DNA of 5,565 nucleotides from Desulfobacterales bacterium (GTDB lineage: Bacteria > Desulfobacterota > Desulfobacteria > Desulfobacterales > UBA5852): positions 1-5,565 of the forward strand of contig JASJBQ010000313.1 in the NCBI GenBank assembly GCA_030066455.1. Direction: 5' to 3'. This document shows positions 1 to 5,077 of the stretch, one piece after another; position 1 is the stretch's first letter, and every line of letters starts with the position of its first letter. The position numbers and the translations under genes were made by a program. The notes under the pieces are model-generated. The model had not been told where the DNA came from. It saw only the letters and a list, made by a program, of their open reading frames with translations, and ran no database searches.

Positions 1-1690
1 TGACCGGCAGGGTGCGCATATAGATATCGCAGATACCGCGGTCGAGGAGCGTTTTCGCAGCGCCTTCCGTTTCCGCGGGCAGAAACTCTATAGCCAACTG
101 TAGCATTGCGGCAAAGCGGTGGGCCATCTCGATATCAAAGCCGACAAGCTGCGGCGGATCCTTTTTGTTTATGAACGACGAAGGATACTCGTCGGGTTGG
201 TAGCAAACTCGCAAGACACCGCGTTTTTCGATTTGGGCAAGGTTGGCCGGTTCTGCGTCAGTCACTATGAGTCTCTCCGGGATTTCCGCGTAAACCTCGG
301 CAGGCTGTGGGCTACCTTGAAATCTCAAGCTTTTCAACATGTCCGCCATCGTATAGGGAACAACGACCACGTTATTGTAGAAAAAGCGCACGCCGAATAG
401 AATCGGCACGATCAGTGCGCAACCTATGAAAGCGACCCGTGCCAGACGAGACCAACGCAGCCGAATATGGCCGACCGAGGCCATGGTCCCTATCAGTCCG
501 ATCGTGGCATAATGCATGGCCGCCATTAGTGTCCCGAAGCGCACAATAATGACATCGATCGATACAAACACCTGAAATAAATCATTGGGAAGCCTTAACA
601 GATCCAATAGGGACGGGATTGTCAACAGAGTGCCGCCAAACAGGCTGGGCACACCGATCAGCATTAAAAGTGGATAGTCGGCCATGGAAACATCCGATCC
701 GATATACCACCCGGCGAAAAGGACGAATGAGATTGAGAGCAGCCCCTGTGGGCTTGGAAAGGTGTAGAAGGCCGGGATCAGGACTTCGACCGAGGCGTCG
801 GCTTCTTTCTTGTCCATGACGGCCGTAAGCGAATAATCGTCGATGAGTTGCTTGCACTGTTCGATCAGCATTGGCAAAACAATAAGCGAACTGCCCGTGG
901 CAAAGGCCGTGATCATGGGCGTGCGCAGCGCTTTTATGAGGTGCTTATATTGAAACGGAGTGAAGACCGAGATGATGCCCGGTAGGATGATAAAGCTGAG
1001 TGTCAGTGCAACCAGAGCATAAACGACAATGTACACCTGCAGGCGAGCCAGATCTTCGATCGCGAACGTTCCGGCGGCACTGGCGATGAGCGCGAACACC
1101 CCGATGGGGGCCAGCTTTCCAACAAAACCTGTGATTTTCATCATTGTCGTCTGGAACACCTTGAGCGGTTCGAGCAGGGCTTCGTTGTGAGGGGTTCCGA
1201 TGAGCGCGATGCCGACCAGGATGCTGAACACGACAATCGCCGGTACTAGGGCAAAAGCATAAGAATGAACGGGGTTGGACGGGATGAACAAACGCAGGAA
1301 ATCTACCGCTGGCGGTTCCTCCACCTGTTGGACACTGAAAAACGAAGATGAGAGCCAGTCCGGAAAGGAAAGCGGCATCAACATGACGATGACAAGGGTG
1401 ATGGCCGAACTTAATAAAAAGACACCGCCGCCCTTGATGGCGTACGACAAGGCTTCCTTGTAAGTCAATCCACCGATCCCCGTAATCAAGGCCAATGAAA
1501 TGTAGGGGATTACTGTGATCATCAGGAGTTTGATAAACATATCGCCAACAATTTGAAGCCCGCTTGCTATTTCGCCGAGAAAAAGGCCGCATGCCACCCC
1601 AAGAAAGAGGCCCAGATATATTTTTCCGGATGAGCTCAATCGCGATTTGCTTAGAGACTTCTTAATTGGTTTTGTCTCGCTATCCGTCAT
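1..1690 (-). CDS. SDF-type cation symporter fused to a family-3 solute-binding domain (3' end cut by window)
   Basis: The frame is open for 563 codons from the ATG at 1690 to the window edge, so the C-terminus is missing. Residues about 24-400 read as a dicarboxylate/amino acid:cation symporter (SDF, PF00375). They show a run of hydrophobic helices, the family loop FIPSNPVHSYAFALVP near residue 133, and a re-entrant-loop motif AFATGSSLIVLPML at 262-275. An additional helix lies at about 413-432, preceded by a basic stretch (HIRLRWSRLAR). Residues from about 487 match the start of a family-3 periplasmic binding domain (SBP_bac_3), with GVLRVCYQPDEYP at 491-503 and LVGFDIEMA at 515-523. The likely role is capture and uptake of a small organic acid or amino acid across the inner membrane; the substrate is unknown. 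The Shine-Dalgarno is weak (GGTG about 7 nt upstream). ATG 1690 is preferred because it leaves a polar N-tail before helix 1. Confidence 0.88.
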   Translation of the reverse strand, partial: MTDSETKPIKKSLSKSRLSSSGKIYLGLFLGVACGLFLGEIASGLQIVGDMFIKLLMITVIPYISLALITGIGGLTYKEALSYAIKGGGVFLLSSAITLVIVMLMPLSFPDWLSSSFFSVQQVEEPPAVDFLRLFIPSNPVHSYAFALVPAIVVFSILVGIALIGTPHNEALLEPLKVFQTTMMKITGFVGKLAPIGVFALIASAAGTFAIEDLARLQVYIVVYALVALTLSFIILPGIISVFTPFQYKHLIKALRTPMITAFATGSSLIVLPMLIEQCKQLIDDYSLTAVMDKKEADASVEVLIPAFYTFPSPQGLLSISFVLFAGWYIGSDVSMADYPLLMLIGVPSLFGGTLLTIPSLLDLLRLPNDLFQVFVSIDVIIVRFGTLMAAMHYATIGLIGTMASVGHIRLRWSRLARVAFIGCALIVPILFGVRFFYNNVVVVPYTMADMLKSLRFQGSPQPAEVYAEIPERLIVTDAEPANLAQIEKRGVLRVCYQPDEYPSSFINKKDPPQLVGFDIEMAHRFAAMLQLAIEFLPAETEGAAKTLLDRGICDIYMRTLPV

Positions 1691-1827
1691 TTTTTAACAC
1701 CGTTTGATAAGATGCTTCTTGCGGCCACGCTTATTGCGGTAAATTCATTTGCCGACCGTTCACATTGTATTTGGCGGTCAACCCCCACCTTCGAAGGCCA
1801 CCGGCCATGGGCAGAACAAATTTGAAC

Positions 1828-1887
1828 ATTACCCCATGTAATCTCAAAATAAAAAAAGTGGGTTACTGTAGCGTGAGACGGGGTAAT
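1828..1887 (-). repeat. Long imperfect inverted repeat in the symporter leader
   Basis: ATTACCCC at 1828-1835 pairs perfectly with GGGGTAAT at 1880-1887. A second arm pair, TCTCA at 1842-1846 and TGAGA at 1874-1878, lies inside it. The left arm is also the first half of a smaller symmetric site, ATTAC-5nt-GTAAT (1828-1842), and a further GTTAC occurs at 1862-1866. The structure lies about 140 bases upstream of the symporter start, so it could be an mRNA leader hairpin or a cluster of operator half-sites. The sequence is seen directly; the function is inferred. Confidence 0.4.
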
Positions 1888-1914
1888 TTTACAGAGAAAA
1901 AAGATCAGGCACGC

Positions 1915-1942
1915 AATATGTAAACACTTTGAGCCGTTTCAA
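1915..1942 (-). promoter_or_regulatory. Weak sigma-70-like promoter candidate for the symporter gene
   Basis: On the minus strand, TTGAAA (1937-1942) is followed after 16 nt by CATATT (1915-1920). These match the consensus hexamers at five and four of six positions. A transcript from here would carry the 1828-1887 inverted repeat in a leader of roughly 220 nt. In AT-rich DNA such a match can arise by chance. Confidence 0.25.
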
Positions 1943-2025
1943 GTGCCGATAGGGCATCAGCTTGGGCAGGAAATAGGGTGCGATTGTGCGACCAGGATGG
2001 TACAGAAATGAACTAAAACACGCTT

Positions 2026-2040
2026 AATAGTTTAACTATT
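2026..2040. repeat. AT-rich perfect palindrome AATAGTTTAACTATT
   Basis: Two 7-bp arms surround one central base. It sits in the gap upstream of the symporter gene and could be a regulator site. It is AT-rich enough that chance is also plausible. Confidence 0.25.
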
Positions 2041-2100
2041 TTATTAACCTATTGTTTTTATTTTTTATATCTCAATTCCAGCCTTCGGCACCATGCAGTT

Positions 2101-2130
2101 AAAAAACCCAAAGTGATTACAGTGGGTTTT
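2101..2130 (-). terminator. Possible intrinsic terminator after the DUF362 gene
   Basis: Read on the minus strand, AAAACCCA (2123-2130) and TGGGTTTT (2103-2110) form an 8-bp stem with a 12-nt loop. The T-run at the end of the stem extends to six T in total. It lies about 170 bases past the stop codon of the DUF362 gene. The stem has only three G-C pairs and a large loop, so it would be a weak terminator. Confidence 0.35.
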
Positions 2131-2299
2131 GCTGTTTCTGGGTCATATTTACCAAGAAATGTTGCTGTTTCACACATCTCTTACAAACATGCAACGACAG
2201 GAGCTTGAGATGTGCCGTATCAGCAAGTTCCCGACGTATCTGGTTCGCAACCCCTATGACGTAACGAAATCTGCGCAGAACCGCCCGGCTGTCGGCAAT

Positions 2300-3370
2300 T
2301 CAATGGGATCTCACGCGGCGCAGCGCGATGGCATCTTCCGGGCAAACCTCGTGACAGCAGAAACACCGTATACACCGAGAATACGTCACCGCCGCCATCC
2401 GGCCATTGACGTGCACGGCGTTCTTGGGGCAAATCTCCGCACACGCGCCGCAGGCGGTGCATTGGTTCGTGATCACAGGGCTTCGGGAGGGCGGTTTCTT
2501 GCCGCTTAAAATATGGCTGGCCGTATTGGGCAGCCTGAAGCCCCTGTAGGCAACGTCCTCGGGGCGGTAGAGCGGATAATCGATCCGCCGGGGCCAAAGT
2601 CCGCGGACCTTCGCTCTTTTGAGGACCGGCACACCCACCGGTTCGATACCAACAATCCGGCACACGGCGATATCCATGGCCACGGGGTCGGTTGAAGCCA
2701 GCGCCAGCTTCATTTCGACGGGGTCTCCGTTCCCGGGACCCTGGCCTTGCATGCCGACGATGCCGTCCATGATAAACAGTTGCGGCTTTGCAACCGCAAG
2801 CAAATCCAGCAGCATATCCGCAAAACTTTCCCTTTGTGGGAACCGGGCATGGTATTTGGCTTTGGTGAGACCGGGGACGACGCCATACATGTTCTTACAG
2901 GCCAAGGTCAAATACTGAAAGGAATGGGTTTTCAGTTTCGGAAGCCCAATGACCTTGTCGGCCCGTAGCATGAAGTCGCAGATCGGAGCACTTTTTAATC
3001 GTTTGGCGTCGGGAATCGCAACCTTTTTTATACCGGTCTCACGGTTCAACATAATCGCTTCTTCGCCGGCCATTTGCTCAAGTCCGGAACGCTGATAGGC
3101 TCGGCCGAGAACTTTTTTTGTAAACGGGCCTGCAGGGGAGTCGCCGATATAAGGTGTGCCGCCGGCCCTCTTAACGGCCTTGGCAACCGTACGTACGAAT
3201 TCCGGGTGCGTGGTCACGGCTTTGGCGGGCACTTTGGCCGATAACAGATTAACCTTCAGCAAAACCTTGTCATTTGCCTGCACAAAAGGCGACATGCCGC
3301 CTAAGGGTGCGAGGAGCGTTTCCAAATCAAAATCCGTATAGGTCGCCCAAACAATGCTGACGGTTGCCAT
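2300..3370 (-). CDS. DUF362 domain protein with C-terminal 2[4Fe-4S] ferredoxin domain
   Basis: This complete 356-residue protein has a DUF362 domain (PF04015) over about residues 1-290. Family-like motifs are KVNLL (39-43), GDSP (76-79), LPKLKTH (143-149), DGIVGMQGQGPGNG (202-215) and STDPVAMD (226-233). The tail carries two full CxxCxxCxxxCP clusters: cysteines 304, 307, 310, 314 and 333, 336, 339, 343. These should ligate two [4Fe-4S] clusters. No signal peptide or membrane helix is seen, so it is probably cytoplasmic. DUF362 proteins have no settled biochemical role; the ferredoxin part implies electron transfer in an anaerobe. The ATG at 3370 has GGGGA about 7 nt upstream, with AAGGA further out. 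The gene is divergent from the XRE regulator and 609 bases upstream of the co-oriented symporter gene, so it is probably transcribed separately. Confidence 0.92.
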   Translation of the reverse strand: MATVSIVWATYTDFDLETLLAPLGGMSPFVQANDKVLLKVNLLSAKVPAKAVTTHPEFVRTVAKAVKRAGGTPYIGDSPAGPFTKKVLGRAYQRSGLEQMAGEEAIMLNRETGIKKVAIPDAKRLKSAPICDFMLRADKVIGLPKLKTHSFQYLTLACKNMYGVVPGLTKAKYHARFPQRESFADMLLDLLAVAKPQLFIMDGIVGMQGQGPGNGDPVEMKLALASTDPVAMDIAVCRIVGIEPVGVPVLKRAKVRGLWPRRIDYPLYRPEDVAYRGFRLPNTASHILSGKKPPSRSPVITNQCTACGACAEICPKNAVHVNGRMAAVTYSRCIRCFCCHEVCPEDAIALRRVRSH

Positions 3371-3726
3371 TCAATGATCCCCATCCTTTTTTTCTTCGAA
3401 TATCACGTCTCAATTCCCTGCCGGTTGGCACCTATCACCTATGGACTTATCCGGGGTTGACCGTTGAGCAGGCGGTTGGAATCAACGCCAGTGGCAAAGG
3501 TGTGAAAGACATGCGCGAGCCCGCAGAGCAGCGGCGAGAATATCCCGCTTGCGACTATCGATACACAGATCAGATCCGTTGTATCCGCGAACCATTGATT
3601 CTGAGCAATAATTGCCATGGAATTGGGTGATACACAATGATATTTAACGAATGATGACTGGCCATGGCGCGCTCTCAAATGGTTATCGATTCTCGAAAAC
3701 CAAACAGCTAACTTTGACTTGAAGAT
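3371..3726. other. Divergent intergenic spacer between the DUF362 and XRE genes
   Basis: These 356 bases separate two divergently transcribed genes and should contain both promoters, but I see no clear -35/-10 pair for either. Open frames on both strands (3364-3630 plus, 3439-3678 minus) use TTG starts, lack a convincing ribosome site and resemble no family I know. A tandem pair of the 7-mer CACCTAT occurs at 3429-3442. I looked here for a RelE/HigB-type toxin gene or remnant in front of the regulator and did not recognise one. Confidence 0.6.
3712..3722 (+). repeat. 11-bp direct repeat CTTTGACTTGA, copy 1
   Basis: This copy ends 4 bases before the ATG of the XRE gene. The identical 11-mer recurs at 3954-3964, just after the same gene. 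Its core is TTGA-C-TTGA. The position suggests a possible autoregulatory operator, which is inference. Confidence 0.4.
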
Positions 3727-3942
3727 ATGTCACATATGAAAATGGCCCTCAGCCAAGCACTCGCTCAGCGGCGTAAACGGCGCCGTCTGACCCAGATGGA
3801 ATTGGCCCGAAAGCTCAATTCCAGCCAATCCAGAGTGGCCAAGATGGAAAAGGGAGATCCCACGGTGACCGTGGACCTCCTCGTCAAAGCCCTGCTGACC
3901 ATGGGGGCCACCAGGCGAAGTATCGCCAAGGCTATCGGATGA
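3727..3942 (+). CDS. XRE-family helix-turn-helix regulator (antitoxin-like, apparently orphan)
   Basis: The 71-residue product is almost entirely a Cro/C1-type DNA-binding domain. A basic first helix, LAQRRKRRR (12-20), is followed by helix 2, LTQMELARKL (21-30), and a recognition-helix region with SSQSRVAKMEKG (32-43). The tail has the DLLVKALLTMGA type (50-61). This resembles short antitoxin-like regulators found beside RelE/HigB toxins, but no toxin gene adjoins it here. It lacks the N-terminal extension common in that group. A stop codon at 3715-3717 in the same frame limits extension upstream. ATGs at 3727, 3736 and 3742 could all start translation and none has a strong Shine-Dalgarno; the first is taken. 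The protein would act as a cytoplasmic DNA-binding dimer. Exact 11-bp repeats flank the gene and could be its operators. Confidence 0.8.
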   Translation: MSHMKMALSQALAQRRKRRRLTQMELARKLNSSQSRVAKMEKGDPTVTVDLLVKALLTMGATRRSIAKAIG

Positions 3943-3953
3943 AGCAACACCCG

Positions 3954-3964
3954 CTTTGACTTGA
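3954..3964 (+). repeat. 11-bp direct repeat CTTTGACTTGA, copy 2
   Basis: This is an exact copy of 3712-3722, starting 11 bases after the XRE stop codon. It contains the TTGACT that serves as the -35 box of the promoter candidate at 3956-3983. Binding of a regulator here would therefore block that promoter. Confidence 0.4.
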
Positions 3965-3983
3965 CCATGGGCTTGTCTATAAC
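3956..3983 (+). promoter_or_regulatory. Sigma-70-like promoter, TTGACT-16-TATAAC
   Basis: The -35 hexamer TTGACT (3956-3961) and the -10 hexamer TATAAC (3978-3983) each match consensus at five of six positions, with a 16-nt spacer. This is the best promoter match I found in the window. Transcription would begin near 3990, and the next strong terminator downstream ends at 4179. Confidence 0.5.
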
Positions 3984-3989
3984 CTAGGC

Positions 3990-4179
3990 CGTGTTTATTA
4001 TCACCCGATCCTAAGTTGGGGTGGGATCGTGCTACCTGGCATGACCGAATCGCCTAAAAACACGCTCAACAAGCCTGGTAAATTCAGAACTTTCACTTAT
4101 TTCCACTTTTTGATATTCCGGCCCTGGGCAGCATTATAAAATCAGGAGCTTTAGGCAGCTGTCTTAAGCTCCTTTTTTT
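3990..4179 (+). ncRNA. Candidate small RNA or terminated leader (about 190 nt)
   Basis: The segment runs from the predicted start of the promoter at 3956-3983 to the T-run of a strong intrinsic terminator. Its first bases, CGTGTTT (3990-3996), can pair with AAACACG (4058-4064). Inside that domain, CGATCC (4006-4011) can pair with GGATCG (4024-4029), and CACCC (4002-4006) with GGGTG (4019-4023) as a competing stem. It matches no RNA family I recognise; I considered 6S, SRP and a cyclic-di-GMP riboswitch. It could be a free small RNA, an attenuator leader for the DUF2760/Hsp70 operon, or the 3' tail of the XRE message. A 32-codon frame (4041-4139) lies within it but has no good ribosome site. 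Confidence 0.35.
4144..4179 (+). terminator. Strong intrinsic terminator
   Basis: AGGAGCTT (4144-4151) pairs with AAGCTCCT (4166-4173). After a single T-T mismatch the stem continues with AGGC (4153-4156) against GTCT (4161-4164), including one G-U pair, and closes on a 4-nt loop. Seven T (4173-4179) follow. It ends transcription coming from the XRE gene or the promoter at 3956-3983, 87 bases before the DUF2760 start. Confidence 0.85.
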
Positions 4180-4251
4180 GTCCCAAAATAAAGATACTCG
4201 TTAATGACGAACCAAATATAGGCCATTACGTTTTTTGCGTACCGTCATCCA

Positions 4252-4257
4252 GGGAGG
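4252..4257 (+). promoter_or_regulatory. Ribosome binding site GGGAGG that fixes the DUF2760 start
   Basis: GGGAGG lies 9 nt before the ATG at 4267 and only 3 nt before the in-frame TTG at 4261. The ATG is therefore the better start, giving 248 residues rather than 250. Confidence 0.7.
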
Positions 4258-4266
4258 CGTTTGGCA

Positions 4267-5013
4267 ATGAACGATATCAGGAAGACAACCCGCGGGCTTT
4301 GGCTGCCCATTGTTTTTTTCAGCCTTTTGATTGCAGCCGTTTTCAGTGTGTTTTTACATTTGGGCGGCACGGTCCTGGTAGAGGCGATCGACCCGGCGCT
4401 GCAGGCCAATGCCGGGGAAACGACACCCCCGGTCTGGGACGGGGTTCTGAACTTTCATTCGCGGTTCTGGTACACCGTGTTTCCGGCGATGATGGGATTG
4501 GCGCTGTTTATCGGCCTCATTTCCTGGTTGGTCGTTCGATCGAGTGTATTGAGACGGCTGGACCAAGCGCCGGAAAAAGAGACGGCGCGCGCTGATCCAG
4601 CGGCCCAACCAGAGAAAGAGATGGCCGACCTGGCCGAGCGCCGTATGTTTCTGCACCTGTTTGCGATGCTGCAGCGCGAAGGGCGTCTGATGGACTTTCT
4701 GGCCGAAGATCTCAACCAGTATGAGGATGACCAGATTGGTTCGGCCGTGCGGGCGGTGCATGCCGGTTGTCTGCGCATCGTTCAGGAGTATCTCGATCCC
4801 CGACCGGTCCTGGACGAGGACGAGGGCGGCCGTGTCGTGATCGAGGACGATTTCGATCCGGGCACCGTCAAGTTGACCGGCAAGGTTGTCGGTGAGCCGC
4901 CGTTTAAAGGGATTCTGCGCCACAAAGGCTGGCAGGTCGGCCAATTAAAGCTGCCGGCCCTCTCCGGCCGCCAGAACGCCAAAATCATTACGCCGGCGGA
5001 AGTCGAGCTTTGA
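4267..5013 (+). CDS. DUF2760 family membrane protein, partner gene of Hsp70
   Basis: The 248-residue protein has two transmembrane helices at about residues 11-32 and 69-90, separated by a loop of about 36 residues. A charged linker (about 91-118) leads to a soluble domain (about 120-248). That domain matches what I know of DUF2760 (PF10816): MFLHLFAMLQREGRLMDFLA at 127-146, DDQIGSAVRAVHAGC at 154-168, LTGKVVGEPPFKGILRHKGW at 203-222 and the ending TPAEVEL. The basic RSSVLRR after helix 2 suggests the soluble domain is cytoplasmic. No enzymatic motif is visible and the function is unknown. The gene is 64 bases upstream of an Hsp70 homologue on the same strand, so they probably form an operon. 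Its product may anchor or regulate that chaperone at the inner membrane, which is inference from context. Confidence 0.85.
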   Translation: MNDIRKTTRGLWLPIVFFSLLIAAVFSVFLHLGGTVLVEAIDPALQANAGETTPPVWDGVLNFHSRFWYTVFPAMMGLALFIGLISWLVVRSSVLRRLDQAPEKETARADPAAQPEKEMADLAERRMFLHLFAMLQREGRLMDFLAEDLNQYEDDQIGSAVRAVHAGCLRIVQEYLDPRPVLDEDEGGRVVIEDDFDPGTVKLTGKVVGEPPFKGILRHKGWQVGQLKLPALSGRQNAKIITPAEVEL

Positions 5014-5077
5014 AAACTGCAACGCAATCCTTTGTTTGATCGCAAAATGAAGCCATCCCTGTTGGAGAATATCGCAT

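Larger units (their letters stand above)
1691..2299. other. Long AT-rich intergenic region between two minus-strand genes
   Basis: I found no convincing gene in these 609 bases. The reading frames that enter from the right are antisense or out-of-frame shadows of the DUF362 gene. The stretch holds a possible terminator near 2101-2130, a 15-base AT-rich palindrome at 2026-2040, a weak promoter candidate at 1915-1942 and a long inverted repeat at 1828-1887. It probably contains the 3' end of the DUF362 transcript and the promoter and leader of the symporter gene. The unusually long untranslated space suggests regulation of the transporter. Confidence 0.6.
3943..4266. other. Intergenic region with a promoter, possible small RNA, terminator and operon leader
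   Basis: These 324 bases contain no confident gene. In order they hold repeat copy 2, a promoter-like pair, a segment with several inverted repeats, a strong terminator and a short leader with the ribosome binding site of the DUF2760 gene. In the leader, ATGACG (4204-4209) can pair with CGTCAT (4243-4248), and TACG with CGTA (4227-4230, 4238-4241) nests inside. That leaves the ribosome site at 4252-4257 just outside the stem. No CIRCE element or clear heat-shock sigma promoter was seen before the Hsp70 unit. Confidence 0.6.

Noticed and set aside
945..1592. 215-residue minus-strand open frame
   Set aside because: It lies out of frame inside the symporter gene. Its translation is Cys/Arg/His-rich with no family features, while the overlapping frame is a clear membrane transporter.
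2129..2509. 126-residue plus-strand open frame
   Set aside because: Its second half is antisense to the iron-sulfur region of the DUF362 gene, the translation has no family features, and it has no good ribosome site.
2220..2663. 147-residue minus-strand open frame
   Set aside because: It is an out-of-frame shadow of the DUF362 gene. The cysteines in its translation come from codons overlapping the true cluster motifs and do not form a proper motif.
3364..3630. 88-residue plus-strand and 79-residue minus-strand frames (3439-3678) in the divergent spacer
   Set aside because: Both need TTG starts, overlap each other on opposite strands, have no clear ribosome site and match no family I recognise, including RelE/HigB toxins.
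3723..3953. The XRE gene as a small mobile cassette bounded by target-site duplications
   Set aside because: The segment between the 11-bp repeats has no terminal inverted repeats, no recombinase and no obvious composition shift. A regulatory reading is simpler.
4002..4029. H-type pseudoknot from CACC/GGTG and CGATCC/GGATCG
   Set aside because: The connecting loops would have zero length, which is sterically implausible. The two stems are better seen as alternatives.
4041..4139. 32-codon frame starting MTESPKNTLNKPG inside the candidate small RNA
   Set aside because: There is no Shine-Dalgarno at a suitable distance and a frame this short is expected by chance. Ribosome profiling could revive it, since it ends just before the terminator.
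4354..4944. 196-residue minus-strand frame opposite the DUF2760 gene
   Set aside because: It is an antisense shadow of a gene whose plus-strand product shows clear membrane helices and DUF2760 motifs.
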